Of a stretch of 60,805 bases of DNA, positions 1 through 7,186 are shown piece after piece. The translations under genes were made by a program, and so were the position numbers. The notes beneath the pieces are model-generated. The model searched no databases, had not been told where the DNA came from, and saw nothing but the letters and a program-made list of their open reading frames with translations. Numbering within the stretch: position 1 is the first letter of the stretch; every line of letters starts with the position of its first letter. The stretch lies in assembly GCA_964388445.1 (NCBI GenBank), contig CAYMAI010000012.1:1-60805 (forward strand). The letters run 5' to 3'. This DNA is from CAYMAI01 sp964388445. Its GTDB lineage: Bacteria > 4484-113 > JAGGVC01.

Positions 1-37
1 GCTTGAACGCCTTTGAAAATCTTCTCCGTTTCGCCAT
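1..37 (-). CDS. IS3-family transposase OrfA, N-terminus only
   Basis: The first 12 codons of an ORF entering from the left edge on the minus strand. It reads MAKRRRFSKAFK, which matches the usual basic N-terminus of OrfA of IS3-type elements, before the helix-turn-helix domain. A strong ribosome-binding site (AGGAGG) lies just upstream at about 41-47. OrfA normally supplies DNA binding and is joined to the DDE catalytic OrfB by programmed frameshifting; neither can be checked here. Confidence 0.7.
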   Translation of the reverse strand, partial: MAKRRRFSKAFK

Positions 38-115
38 GATTCCTCCTTTCCTTCACGGCACCGGAGCACTCTACTAATTTCCCGCTCTTGTGTCCAATTT
101 CAAGGGTGCAGTCCA
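1..115 (-). mobile_element. IS3-type insertion sequence, left part cut by window edge
   Basis: One end of an insertion sequence that runs off the left edge. Read on the minus strand, an inverted-repeat-like end beginning TGGACTGCACCC lies at 115, about 70 bases before a ribosome-binding site and the start of a small basic ORF typical of an IS3-family OrfA. The position of the end is inferred from the TG terminus common in this family. The other end, the target duplication and the rest of the transposase are not visible. The DNA to the right is AT-rich and its reading frame continues into the element, which fits insertion into that gene. Confidence 0.72.
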
Positions 116-966
116 CTTGGTGGCCAAGAATTGTTAAATATGATCAAAAGGCTAATGAATACTATGAATTATCGCTAGCTATGTTTAATACAGGCTTATC
201 GAATTCTTCGTATCATGCTTTGCGAATCCCGTTGCATTATATGCCTGACGCAATTCTAGTATCTGAAGACCAAAATGCTATCCGCATTGATAGAAATTCT
301 CAAGCAGATTTTGTTAATTGGTATTATGCAAAAGTATTGGACATAATATTTGAAGATGGCGTATATTCATATGGCCCACCCATGCGCACAACCTCTAAGA
401 TGCTGTATACTGGAGGCCAGCCATGCTTTGTCCTAATGGCCAACCCACATACAGCTTCGATGCTCATGCAAAATGTTCGTTCTAGGCTTGGAATGGCTAT
501 GCGGCGTCAGTCACCGCCAACATCAGCATACAGAGAGGATGGTGTATTAATTGTAATTATGTATGAGCCATTAGCCGAGCTGCTTCCATTCTTTTGGAGC
601 GGATATTGGATAATATTGTCCGACTCTAATTCCAGGGAGGAAATTAATGGATCATCCATAAGCAGGTATATTTCAAACTCGTCTGTAATTAATTTCTGGC
701 CAATTAAGTTTGACAACGAGGGACAATTGTACGGAAGAAATCGCGAGGGATGGCTGCAGTATGTAAGCGATTCATGGTCTCATGACAAATATATAGTCGA
801 ATTGGATTACATCAGTGCGAGGCATTCGACTATTGTATTATTATTGTCAAAGCCCAATATCAGCTTGTCCGAGCTTATTAATGCAAGTTACTCATCGCTA
901 CTTTATAAAAACATCGAGTGTAATGAAATTGACGACTATAAAAGGAACGTCTATTTTACGCATTAG
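116..966 (+). pseudogene. AT-rich gene of unknown function, 5' end removed by IS element
   Basis: An open frame of about 282 codons that enters from the insertion-sequence end without a plausible start. Its first codons upstream of 116 are element sequence, so the native N-terminus is missing; the first internal ATG is at 181. Base and codon use are strongly AT-rich, unlike everything else in the window, so it is probably acquired DNA. No domain is recognised. It is rich in Tyr, Ser and Asn, with hydrophobic strands but no clear signal peptide or membrane segment. It lies just upstream of a broken Rhs fragment, a place where Rhs-associated toxin or immunity genes can sit, but nothing in the protein itself shows that role. 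Confidence 0.55.
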
Positions 967-1154
967 AAGTAAAAAAGTAAGCAGGAATAAATATCCGCCA
1001 TTAATATTACTAGGCGAAAAGCTGAAAATCAATATGCGCCACACATCCTTTCACGCACCCCAGTATACCTAATATGTTCTACTAACCTTCATGTCTTGCG
1101 CTCGCGACGAACTCGTTAACGGTATCTGTTGGTCGTTTGCCCATGTTTCTGTAG

Positions 1155-1911
1155 TCGTGGCCGAAGACGTTCGACGCCATGGGCAGAAACGTCATGACCG
1201 TCACGCCCACGGTTTCCTCGACGAACTACACGAACACGAAATTCTACGACGGAAACGGCAACATCGTGAAAGTGACCGACTTCAAGAGCCAGAACACGGA
1301 ATACACCTACAACGCTCGCGGTCAGAGGACGCGCATCCGGTACAAGGGGATGGGAAGCGGCGGCTCGGACGTGGACGTGGACTTCGAGTGGAACTGCTGC
1401 CGGATTACGTCATACGACGATCCGCTCGGCACGTCCGCCAGTATGGGCTACGACGACTTCGCACGGCTCGTGTCGCACACCGATCAACAGGGCAATGCGC
1501 TTAGCTACGAATACGACGGGATGAACCGCGTGACGAAAGTGACGGATCATACGTCGACCGAAACCGATTACGAATACGACCCCGCGGGCAGGCTGAAATC
1601 GCTCACGTACGACCCCGGCGGAGCGGACAGGGTAACTGCGTACGAATATAACGAGACCGGAGGCGTCACGCTCGCCACTTACTCGAACGGGTACACTTCG
1701 GCTTACGCTTACGACGACATAAATCGTGTCACGCAGCACGTTTTGAAGGACGACGACGGCCCGCTTTAGCACGCTCGAACAATACGATTACGACTATTCC
1801 CCCGGCGGCCTGCCATCGAATACATACGGCTACGAGCGCGCCGAAACCACGACGGGCGATACGTATCTCATCGCGCGCAGCGGCAGCGGCCGCGGTCGCG
1901 CTTGGGAGTAA
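1155..1911 (+). pseudogene. Rhs/YD-repeat protein fragment, truncated and frameshifted
   Basis: A run of YD-type repeats (motifs such as YDGNGNI, YEYDGMNR, YEYDPAGR, YAYDDINR) typical of Rhs and wall-associated polymorphic-toxin shells. The frame opens after a stop at 1152-1154 with no signal peptide or N-terminal shell domains. At 1767-1769 it meets a TAG, but the next frame continues at once with more repeat sequence (LEQYDYDYSPGG, NTYGYERAE) to a TAA at 1909-1911. Removing one T from the TTT at 1765-1767 would restore the frame. The final codons lie inside an intergenic hairpin repeat. The RHS core peptide and C-terminal toxin are absent. This is a decayed piece of a much longer gene. Confidence 0.85.
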
Positions 1912-1954
1912 TTTACGGAAGTAAATTCTTTATGCGCCGCACGGAAGTGCGGCG
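1901..1954 (-). repeat. Twin-hairpin repeat, inverted copy
   Basis: On the minus strand this copy has an 8-bp hairpin (arms 1935-1942 and 1947-1954), a short ATAAAGAA-containing spacer, a 7-bp hairpin (arms 1910-1916 and 1921-1927) and the conserved tail ACTCCCAAG. Both loops are TTCC closed by C-G. It is the same design as the copies at 2038-2153 and 5636-5686, but the second stem has different bases that still pair perfectly. The stop codon of the Rhs fragment lies inside it. Confidence 0.75.
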
Positions 1955-2037
1955 AATAGCGCGTCGGGCAAATGCGCCGGGAGGGACTTTGACGGAAGGC
2001 GGTACCGGAAGTGGATTTTAGATCGGTTTTTTTATCA

Positions 2038-2090
2038 AATGCACTTCCGTGCATTATATAAAGAAGCCACTTCCGTGGCTTACTCCCAAG
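2038..2090 (+). repeat. Twin-hairpin repeat, intact direct copy
   Basis: Two perfect 7-bp hairpins with TTCC loops: arms 2038-2044 with 2049-2055, and 2064-2070 with 2075-2081. The spacer ends in ATAAAG and the tail is ACTCCCAAG. It is followed 13 bases later by a second copy that matches at 44 of 50 positions. It lies in the gap between the Rhs remnant and mrp, which converge on it. Confidence 0.8.
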
Positions 2091-2103
2091 CATTTATGTG
2101 ATC

Positions 2104-2153
2104 GCACCTCCGTGCATTCCATAAAGAAGCCGATTCCGTGGCTTGCTCCCAAG
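2104..2153 (+). repeat. Twin-hairpin repeat, decayed direct copy
   Basis: A second copy of the 50-base unit starting at 2041. The first hairpin is reduced to 4 bp (GCAC and GTGC around CTCC), and the second has lost two pairs (GCCGA against GTGGC). The tail GCTCCCAAG is retained. It ends 6 bases before the mrp stop codon, so it could act as the 3' end of the mrp transcript, although there is no T-run. Confidence 0.75.
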
Positions 2154-2159
2154 TTGAAA

Positions 2160-3242
2160 CTACCCCTGCATCGCGCCGGTCAAAATATGTTTGCTTACAT
2201 TCGCGGCAAGGTTGCGCGATACGCCGAAAATGCTTTTGCTGATGGGGCTTTCCGGGTCGCGTGCGACTTCGGGCAAACCTTCGTCGCTGGCCTTTCGCAG
2301 AAGGCTGTTAATCGGGATTTCGCCGAGGAACGGCACCTCTAGCCTGCTTGCGATTTCCATCCCGCCGCCGCGCCCGAAAATATCGTCTTCCGCGCCGCAC
2401 TCCGGGCATACGAAGTAGCTCATGTTTTCGATGATGCCGAGCACGGGCACGCTGAGCTTGCGGAACAGCGTCACGCCTTTCGCCGCGACGGAATGGGCCA
2501 CGCGCTGGGGGGTGGTCACGACGATTGCCGCTGTGACCGAAAGGTTTTGCACGATTGTAAGCTGCGCGTCGCCGGTGCCGGGCGGCAGGTCGATGACGAG
2601 ATAATCGAGCTCGCCCCAGTCCACGTCGCCCAAAAACTGCTTAATCGCCGCGCCTACCATCGGGCCGCGCCAGATGACCGCCTGGTCGGGGTCGATGAGA
2701 AAGCCGATGCTCATAACTTTGACGCCGAACGCGACGATCGGCTTGATTTTCTTTTCGTGCGTGATTTCGGGCTGGCGGCCCGCGACGCCCATCATTATCG
2801 GAATGCTCGGCCCGTAAATGTCGGCATCGAGCAGCCCTACTTTCGCGCCGTCCTTCGCCAGCGCGACGGCGAGATTCGCCGCGACAGTGCTTTTGCCCAC
2901 GCCGCCTTTGCCGCTCGCCACCGCGATGATGTTGCCCGCGTCCGGCAGCATGTTTTGCGGAACGACTTTCGCGTCGTGTTTCACCGTGCGCGCGTCCATA
3001 GTGAGGTTAATTTCGCCGATGCCGGGGAGCGCCGCGAGGTTGTCGTGCGCCTCGTTTCGCAGCCTGTCTTTCATCGGGCACGCGGGCGTGGTGAGGACGA
3101 TGCGCAAACTCACGTCGTTGTTATCGCCGATGACGAGGTCGTGTATGAATCCGAGCGAAACGATGTCCCGGTGAAGGTCCGGGTCGATTACGTTCGAGAG
3201 AGCCTTTAGAACCTGCTCCTCGGTCAACTTTGCATTAGTCAT
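2160..3242 (-). CDS. mrp: Mrp/NBP35-type P-loop ATPase, Fe-S cluster carrier
   Basis: A 360-residue scaffold/carrier for iron-sulphur cluster delivery in the cytoplasm. Residues 1 to about 85 form a MIP18/DUF59 domain (VIDPDLHRDIVSLG, then TTPACPM). From about 95 comes the ParA/MinD-like ATPase domain with the deviant Walker A GKGGVGKST, the IDLPPGTGD motif and, near the C-terminus, a CPECG pair of cysteines that can bind a bridging cluster in dimers. Length and domain order match full-length bacterial Mrp (ApbC). The start has a GAGGAG ribosome-binding site 6 bases upstream. It is transcribed alone, towards the Rhs remnant. Confidence 0.95.
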   Translation of the reverse strand: MTNAKLTEEQVLKALSNVIDPDLHRDIVSLGFIHDLVIGDNNDVSLRIVLTTPACPMKDRLRNEAHDNLAALPGIGEINLTMDARTVKHDAKVVPQNMLPDAGNIIAVASGKGGVGKSTVAANLAVALAKDGAKVGLLDADIYGPSIPIMMGVAGRQPEITHEKKIKPIVAFGVKVMSIGFLIDPDQAVIWRGPMVGAAIKQFLGDVDWGELDYLVIDLPPGTGDAQLTIVQNLSVTAAIVVTTPQRVAHSVAAKGVTLFRKLSVPVLGIIENMSYFVCPECGAEDDIFGRGGGMEIASRLEVPFLGEIPINSLLRKASDEGLPEVARDPESPISKSIFGVSRNLAANVSKHILTGAMQG

Positions 3243-3404
3243 GAAAATCTCCTCGCTTTTTGCCCGGATTCGCCGGTTTGAAAGGCTGAATCGGGGCGGA
3301 TTTTTTATAACGCTTTTACCCGCCGAATGGCGAATATCCGGGCAGTGCGGGAACGAAATTCGCCGATAGAAGGAAAACTTTCACATAACGGCCGATATTC
3401 CCGG

Positions 3405-3410
3405 TATAAT
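3405..3410 (+). promoter_or_regulatory. Putative -10 box before the DUF4175-like gene
   Basis: A perfect TATAAT preceded by CCGG. It ends 4 bases before a GTG and 13 bases before the ATG at 3424, so the transcript would have almost no leader. No convincing -35 box is seen. Confidence 0.5.
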
Positions 3411-3423
3411 AACGGTGATCGAT

Positions 3424-4803
3424 ATGGAAAATTCCGGCGGAAAAAAATCGGCGTTAATCGCACTCATCGCCCGGCTGAAACGGCGGCGCAGGCTTATTTT
3501 GGCTGCGAAGGCGCTTGGCGAAGCCATCGGCATTTTTCTCGCGTTCGTTTTTGCCGGAATTCTGTTGTCCAAACTTAACGCGTGGACATTCGACCTGCGG
3601 CTTTATGCGACGCTGGGCGGCGCGGCGGCGGGAATCGGCTGGCTGATATTTGCAGGCTTAATGCGCAAAATCAGGACAACCGAAGTATCAATCGACGCAG
3701 ACACGCATTTGGGGCTGAAGGACAGACTGACAAGCGCATATTTGCTGGGAAAATCCGCCGTAAGCGATCCGCTGGTGGATGCGCTTATGAACGACGCCGA
3801 AAAGCAGAGCGAAACGGTCGCGCCGACGGCGGTGTATCCGTGGAGTTTCCCGAAATCGTGGCGGCTAAGCGGCGCGGCGGCGCTTTGCACGCTTGCGGTG
3901 TTTTTCGTGCCGTATCTCGGCTGGCTTGAAAACCCGGAGCGCGAGGAAGAGCGCAAGCGGGTGATGGAAACCGGCAAAAAGCTAATCAGGCTGGCGAGGG
4001 AAACCGAAGAGCGAAAAAATTCGGTTGAATTCAAACCGATTGAGCGGCTTCAGCAGGACTTGGAATCGCTCGGCAAAAAGATGGAACTCGGCAAGCTTGA
4101 CAAAGGCAAAGCGCTCGAAGAACTGAACAAACTGCAAAGCGAAATGGAAAAAGCGGCGAAGTCGCTCGATTCGCCGGAAGCCCGCAAGTTTATGTCGGAT
4201 TTGTCGCAGAAACTCATGCAGCAGCAGGAATCGCGCAAGCTCGGCCAGGCGCTGATGGATAAGCGGTTCGAAGATTTGAACGCCGAACTTCGGGAACTTA
4301 AAAAGAGGCTTGACGCGGGCGAGCTTTCGCCGGAAGACCTTGAGATGCTCGAACAGCTTGCGGAGGGATTGCAAGAGGCGCTTGAGCGAAATCCCGAACT
4401 TGGGGACGCGATGGACCGCGAGGCAATCGAAAACGCGCTGGAAAAACTTAAGGAAAACCTCGAAAAAGAGCGTCAGGTTCGCGAGCAGATGAAAAGCACG
4501 CTCGAAGAGCTAAAGGAAACGACCGCTCAGCTTAGAGAGCTGATGGAAGGAAACAAGCTCGATGCGAAGGCGGACGAGCTTAAAGAGCAAGTCGAAAAAA
4601 TGATCGAGTGCTTCAACGAAACCGGAACCGTGCCGCAAAACGAAATAGACAAAATGCGCAGACTTGCGGACGAGGCGAACAAAGCTATGCAGCAGAGCGC
4701 ATCGTCCAGCGGCACCGAAAAGCAATTGTCGGAAGAGCGCAAGCAGGAGATAAACGAACTTTTGGACAAGCTCGAAAATGAGTGCAAGGAAGGCGGCACC
4801 TGA
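3424..4803 (+). CDS. DUF4175-like membrane and coiled-coil protein, N-terminal part
   Basis: A 459-residue protein with two membrane segments near the N-terminus (about 30-50 and 60-80) and a third near 150-170, then more than 280 residues of charged coiled coil rich in Glu, Lys and Leu. This layout matches DUF4175-type membrane proteins of unknown function, which are single chains that continue into a Gln/Gly-rich linker and a conserved C-terminal domain. Here the frame stops at TGA 4801-4803, and the next gene continues in the same frame four codons later with exactly that missing part. It is therefore probably the first half of a split gene. ATG 3424 is preferred over GTG 3415 because GGTGATC could serve as a weak ribosome-binding site. 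Confidence 0.7.
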   Translation: MENSGGKKSALIALIARLKRRRRLILAAKALGEAIGIFLAFVFAGILLSKLNAWTFDLRLYATLGGAAAGIGWLIFAGLMRKIRTTEVSIDADTHLGLKDRLTSAYLLGKSAVSDPLVDALMNDAEKQSETVAPTAVYPWSFPKSWRLSGAAALCTLAVFFVPYLGWLENPEREEERKRVMETGKKLIRLARETEERKNSVEFKPIERLQQDLESLGKKMELGKLDKGKALEELNKLQSEMEKAAKSLDSPEARKFMSDLSQKLMQQQESRKLGQALMDKRFEDLNAELRELKKRLDAGELSPEDLEMLEQLAEGLQEALERNPELGDAMDREAIENALEKLKENLEKERQVREQMKSTLEELKETTAQLRELMEGNKLDAKADELKEQVEKMIECFNETGTVPQNEIDKMRRLADEANKAMQQSASSSGTEKQLSEERKQEINELLDKLENECKEGGT

Positions 4804-4812
4804 AAAGGCGGA

Positions 4813-5487
4813 ATGTCCCAAGGTTTGGGGCAGATGCAGGAAGGAATGGGTCAAAGCGGCAAGAACGGACAGGACGGACAAGGCGGCGGCCCGTCTAATC
4901 AGGAACTGCTCGAAAGCCTTTCGGGCGAAATGGGCGAGATTATGAAAAACCTTCGCCGCGGGCAGTATCTGCAGGCGCAGTCGGGCCAGGCCACTAGCAA
5001 TTGGGGATACGGCACGACGAACCTGCGGACGGACAGCGCGCCGGGCGGCAGCGAAGGCGAGCGCAGCCGCCGCGACATCCCGGGCGAGGGTAACGAGCGC
5101 GTGGCGGTGGAATTCGACCCGCTGTACGCGCCGGAACAAATACCCGCGGGCACGTATGACACGCGCGTGCTCGGCCGCGTGGGCGAGGGCGGCGCGACGC
5201 TGTTCGAGGAATTCCGGTCGCTTCCGACGGACGCGAAAGGGCTGCGGGACTATTACAGCATAGTCAGCGCATATACCGGCTCGCAGGAACGGGCGATGAA
5301 CGCGGAGGAAATCCCGCCGGAGTATCGCGAACTCGTCAAAAACTATTTCAGCCTATTGAACGACCCGAAAGAAGGCCTCGTACCCGCGGAGAGCGACGAC
5401 GCGGCGGACGCCGATTCCGCCGAAAGCGAAACCGGAGCGGAAAGCGCCAGCCGCCGGCCTTCGCGCGAAGGCTCGGATGGTACGTAG
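4813..5487 (+). CDS. DUF4175-like protein, C-terminal part after in-frame TGA
   Basis: A 224-residue product in the same frame as the preceding ORF, from which it is separated by TGA and three sense codons. It starts with a low-complexity Gly/Gln/Met linker (GLGQMQEGMGQSG) and then a compact conserved-looking domain with AGTYDTRVLGRVGEGG and EEIPPEYRELVKNYF. On its own it has no signal or anchor. It could be translated by re-initiation at ATG 4813, for which AAGGCGG just upstream is a weak ribosome-binding site, or be a dead fragment. The last 40 residues are acidic and Ser/Ala-rich. It is followed by a repeat-filled gap. Confidence 0.65.
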   Translation: MSQGLGQMQEGMGQSGKNGQDGQGGGPSNQELLESLSGEMGEIMKNLRRGQYLQAQSGQATSNWGYGTTNLRTDSAPGGSEGERSRRDIPGEGNERVAVEFDPLYAPEQIPAGTYDTRVLGRVGEGGATLFEEFRSLPTDAKGLRDYYSIVSAYTGSQERAMNAEEIPPEYRELVKNYFSLLNDPKEGLVPAESDDAADADSAESETGAESASRRPSREGSDGT

Positions 5488-5506
5488 GGCGCGAAACTCG
5501 AAATAG

Positions 5507-5590
5507 AGGTAGGGAACGGGTTTACCCCGTTCCGTATATTTGAAGGACGATTAAGTCGAATGACGGCGGGGGTAAACCCCGCCGCTACCT
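5507..5590. repeat. Three-way-junction inverted-repeat element
   Basis: An outer 6-bp stem (AGGTAG at 5507-5512 with CTACCT at 5585-5590) encloses two hairpins. The first is GGAACGGG/CCCGTTCC (5513-5520 with 5526-5533, loop TTTAC). The second is GGCGGGG/CCCCGCC (5565-5571 with 5577-5583, loop GTAAA). About 31 unpaired bases lie between them. All three stems are perfect. It follows the gene ending at 5487 and could act in 3'-end formation or be a mobile palindromic element. Confidence 0.7.
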
Positions 5591-5607
5591 GAATATAGCG
5601 AAATAAA

Positions 5608-5686
5608 GGCACCACTTGCGTACCGCGAAAAAAGGGCGGTACTTGCGTACCGCGAAGAAAGGAGCCACTTGCGTGGCTCACTCCAA
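5608..5686 (+). repeat. Twin-hairpin repeat, TTGC-loop copy with a chimeric half
   Basis: Two perfect 7-bp hairpins: GCGGTAC/GTACCGC (5636-5642 with 5647-5653) and GAGCCAC/GTGGCTC (5662-5668 with 5673-5679), both with TTGC loops and followed by ACTCCAAG. The purine spacer (GAAGAAAG) and tail match the copies at 1901-2153, where the loops are TTCC. An additional half-copy at 5608-5626 joins the 5' arm of the second hairpin type to the 3' arm of the first and cannot fold fully. Confidence 0.75.
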
Positions 5687-5764
5687 GCGCGTAATTCATG
5701 CTCGTATTGCATGCGCGTAATTCATGCGCGTAATGCAAGCGCGCACTCCATACGCGTAATTCAC
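5687..5764 (+). repeat. Six tandem copies of a 13-bp unit
   Basis: Starts directly after the twin-hairpin tail. The units are exactly 13 bases each (5687-5699, 5700-5712, 5713-5725, 5726-5738, 5739-5751, 5752-5764) with consensus GCGCGTAATTCAT. Copies 1 and 3 are identical and the others differ at 2 to 4 positions. The period is not a multiple of three and no gene covers it. Confidence 0.85.
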
Positions 5765-5820
5765 TATATGATATTAAATTCTTCTCTGTGGCTCTGTGCC
5801 TCGGTGGTTTTTTTTCTTTC

Positions 5821-5907
5821 GGGCGAGCGGCGGCTCGCCCCTACGTTTCGGGCGAGCGGCGGCTCGCCCCTACGTTTCGGGCGAAGGGCGGTCCGCCCCT
5901 ACGGTTC
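5821..5907. repeat. Three tandem copies of a 29-bp palindromic unit
   Basis: Units at 5821-5849, 5850-5878 and 5879-5907. The first two are identical. Each contains a hairpin (GGGCGAGC and GCTCGCCC around a 4-base loop; GGGCG(A)AGG-type arms in the third) followed by CTACGTTTC. In the third copy several stem changes are paired (GGGCGGTCCGCCC), so folding is partly preserved. The last unit ends 23 bases from the stop of the convergent dehydratase gene, so these hairpins may also end its transcript. Confidence 0.85.
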
Positions 5908-5930
5908 GGGTGGCCTCGGGGGTCCCACTG

Positions 5931-6968
5931 CTAATCTTCCGAGAGTCTAAGGAACTCGTCTTTCATTTTTACGACGATTTCGCGGATTTCGTTTTTCGAG
6001 AGCGCGGCCTGGCTGAGCGTGCCATATCCCAGCGGCTCCGGACCGCCGTTTCTCGCGGGCGGTTCGAACTCCGCCGGTACGACGTAGAACCTTTCGGTTT
6101 CGCTCGCCGCCTGCAGTTCTTCCGCCGTCAGCAGTTCTTCTTGAATTTTTTCGCCGGGCCTTAATCCGGTGATTTTAACTTCCACATTTTCCGGCGATTT
6201 TCCGAAAGCAGGCGCGTACGTTTCGATTAAAACGTCAATCAGGTCTTTGATAACGACTACCGGCATTTTAAGGATGTAAATCTCGCCGCCCGGCGTTATC
6301 GCGCCTGCGCCGAGAACAAGCTCGACCGCTTCGGGGATGGACATGAAAAACCGGCGCATTTTCGGGTGGGTAAGCGTAACGGGGCCGCCCGCTTTGATTT
6401 GGCGGATGAAAAACGGAATCACGCTGCCGCGGCTGGCGAGAACGTTGCCGAATCTGACCACGCTGAACGCGCTTTTCCGCTCGCCTTTATACAGGTTCGC
6501 CGCGAGCACGAGACGCTCGGCGAGAAGTTTCGTCGCTCCCATCGTGTTCGTGGGGCTGACGGCTTTGTCCGTGCTAATCGATATGAGGCGCTCGACACTG
6601 TGCTCTATCGCGGCTTCGATGAGATTTTGCGTGCCGACGACGTTGGTTTTGACCGCCTCGAATGGATTGTATTCGCAGGCGGGAACGTGTTTAAGCGCGG
6701 CGGCGTGGAAAATCACGTCCACGCCTTCGGCGGCGCGCATCACCCGGTCGTGCTCGCGCACGTCGCCGAGGAGAAACCGGATGTTTTTTTCGCCGCCGAA
6801 TTCCTGCGCCATACGGTATTGGTTGAATTCGTTGCGGGAAAGCACGCGCACGACAGCTGGCGAGCAGCCGAGGACGTGGCGAACAAGCTCGCGTCCGATG
6901 CTGCCCGTGCCGCCCGTGACAAGGACGGTTTTGCCAGCGAGATAATTTCCGGTTCCGGTTTCGTTCAT
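5931..6968 (-). CDS. UDP-sugar 4,6-dehydratase/epimerase, CapD/PseB-like
   Basis: A 345-residue extended short-chain dehydrogenase acting on a nucleotide sugar, probably UDP-GlcNAc, for surface polysaccharide or flagellin glycan precursors. The NAD(P)-binding motif VTGGTGSIG lies near residue 16. A HAAALKHVP segment and a catalytic region STDKAVSPTNTMGATK follow; in the last, the usual Tyr of YxxxK is replaced by Met, as in the CapD/PseB/FlaA1 group. GNVLASRGSVIPFF and the C-terminal LRPGEKIQEELL are also typical. The start at 6968 is chosen over one 12 codons upstream because a TATTAT box lies 7 bases before it. A flagellar operon is divergent from it, which makes a role in flagellin modification possible but unproved. 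Confidence 0.88.
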   Translation of the reverse strand: MNETGTGNYLAGKTVLVTGGTGSIGRELVRHVLGCSPAVVRVLSRNEFNQYRMAQEFGGEKNIRFLLGDVREHDRVMRAAEGVDVIFHAAALKHVPACEYNPFEAVKTNVVGTQNLIEAAIEHSVERLISISTDKAVSPTNTMGATKLLAERLVLAANLYKGERKSAFSVVRFGNVLASRGSVIPFFIRQIKAGGPVTLTHPKMRRFFMSIPEAVELVLGAGAITPGGEIYILKMPVVVIKDLIDVLIETYAPAFGKSPENVEVKITGLRPGEKIQEELLTAEELQAASETERFYVVPAEFEPPARNGGPEPLGYGTLSQAALSKNEIREIVVKMKDEFLRLSED

Positions 6969-6975
6969 CGGTTCA

Positions 6976-6981
6976 ATAATA
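6976..6981 (-). promoter_or_regulatory. Putative -10 box, leaderless dehydratase gene
   Basis: TATTAT on the minus strand, 7 bases before the ATG at 6968. There is no ribosome-binding site between them. It follows the recurring -10 to start-codon spacing seen across the window. Confidence 0.5.
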
Positions 6982-7083
6982 GCCGTTTTAGTTATCGTCT
7001 GCATTTTTTACGGCTTGACTTGAGGCGCTGCGGAAAGGAGGTGGAAATTCGCCGAGGGTATTGCATATCTTCGCGTCGTCATG

Positions 7084-7089
7084 TATAAT
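7084..7089 (+). promoter_or_regulatory. Putative -10 box of the flagellar operon
   Basis: A perfect TATAAT about 98 bases before the fliF ATG. If used, it gives a leader of about 90 bases containing the alternative hairpins at 7123-7174. No sigma-28 or sigma-54 type promoter was recognised. Confidence 0.5.
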
Positions 7090-7122
7090 GAATCCGGCGC
7101 TCGACGCCTGTCATCATTGTTA

Positions 7123-7174
7123 GCCGCCTTAGCTCCGCGCAAGCGGGGCGGGCGGCGTTTCGTTTTTCGCCGCC
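7123..7174 (+). promoter_or_regulatory. fliF leader with two mutually exclusive hairpins
   Basis: Structure 1 pairs GCCGCC (7123-7128) with GGCGGC (7151-7156) around an inner stem CCGC/GCGG (7135-7138 with 7143-7146) closed by a GCAA tetraloop. Structure 2 pairs the same GGCGGCG (7151-7157) with CGCCGCC (7168-7174), loop of 10 bases. The two cannot coexist. Structure 2 ends 2 bases before the GAGG ribosome-binding site of fliF, so it could limit initiation. Pairing was read by eye and no energies were computed. Confidence 0.6.
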
Positions 7175-7186
7175 TTGAGGCATTCG

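Noticed and set aside
967..1154. Continuation of the AT-rich gene or of Rhs
   Set aside because: Stops occur in all frames that would link the two, and the base composition changes abruptly within this stretch.
4801..4803. Selenocysteine insertion at the TGA
   Set aside because: The context is a coiled-coil/linker border without redox motif, and no convincing hairpin directly follows the TGA.
5687..5907. Possible CRISPR array
   Set aside because: The repeats are directly adjacent without spacers, the period is 13 or 29 bases and no cas genes are present.
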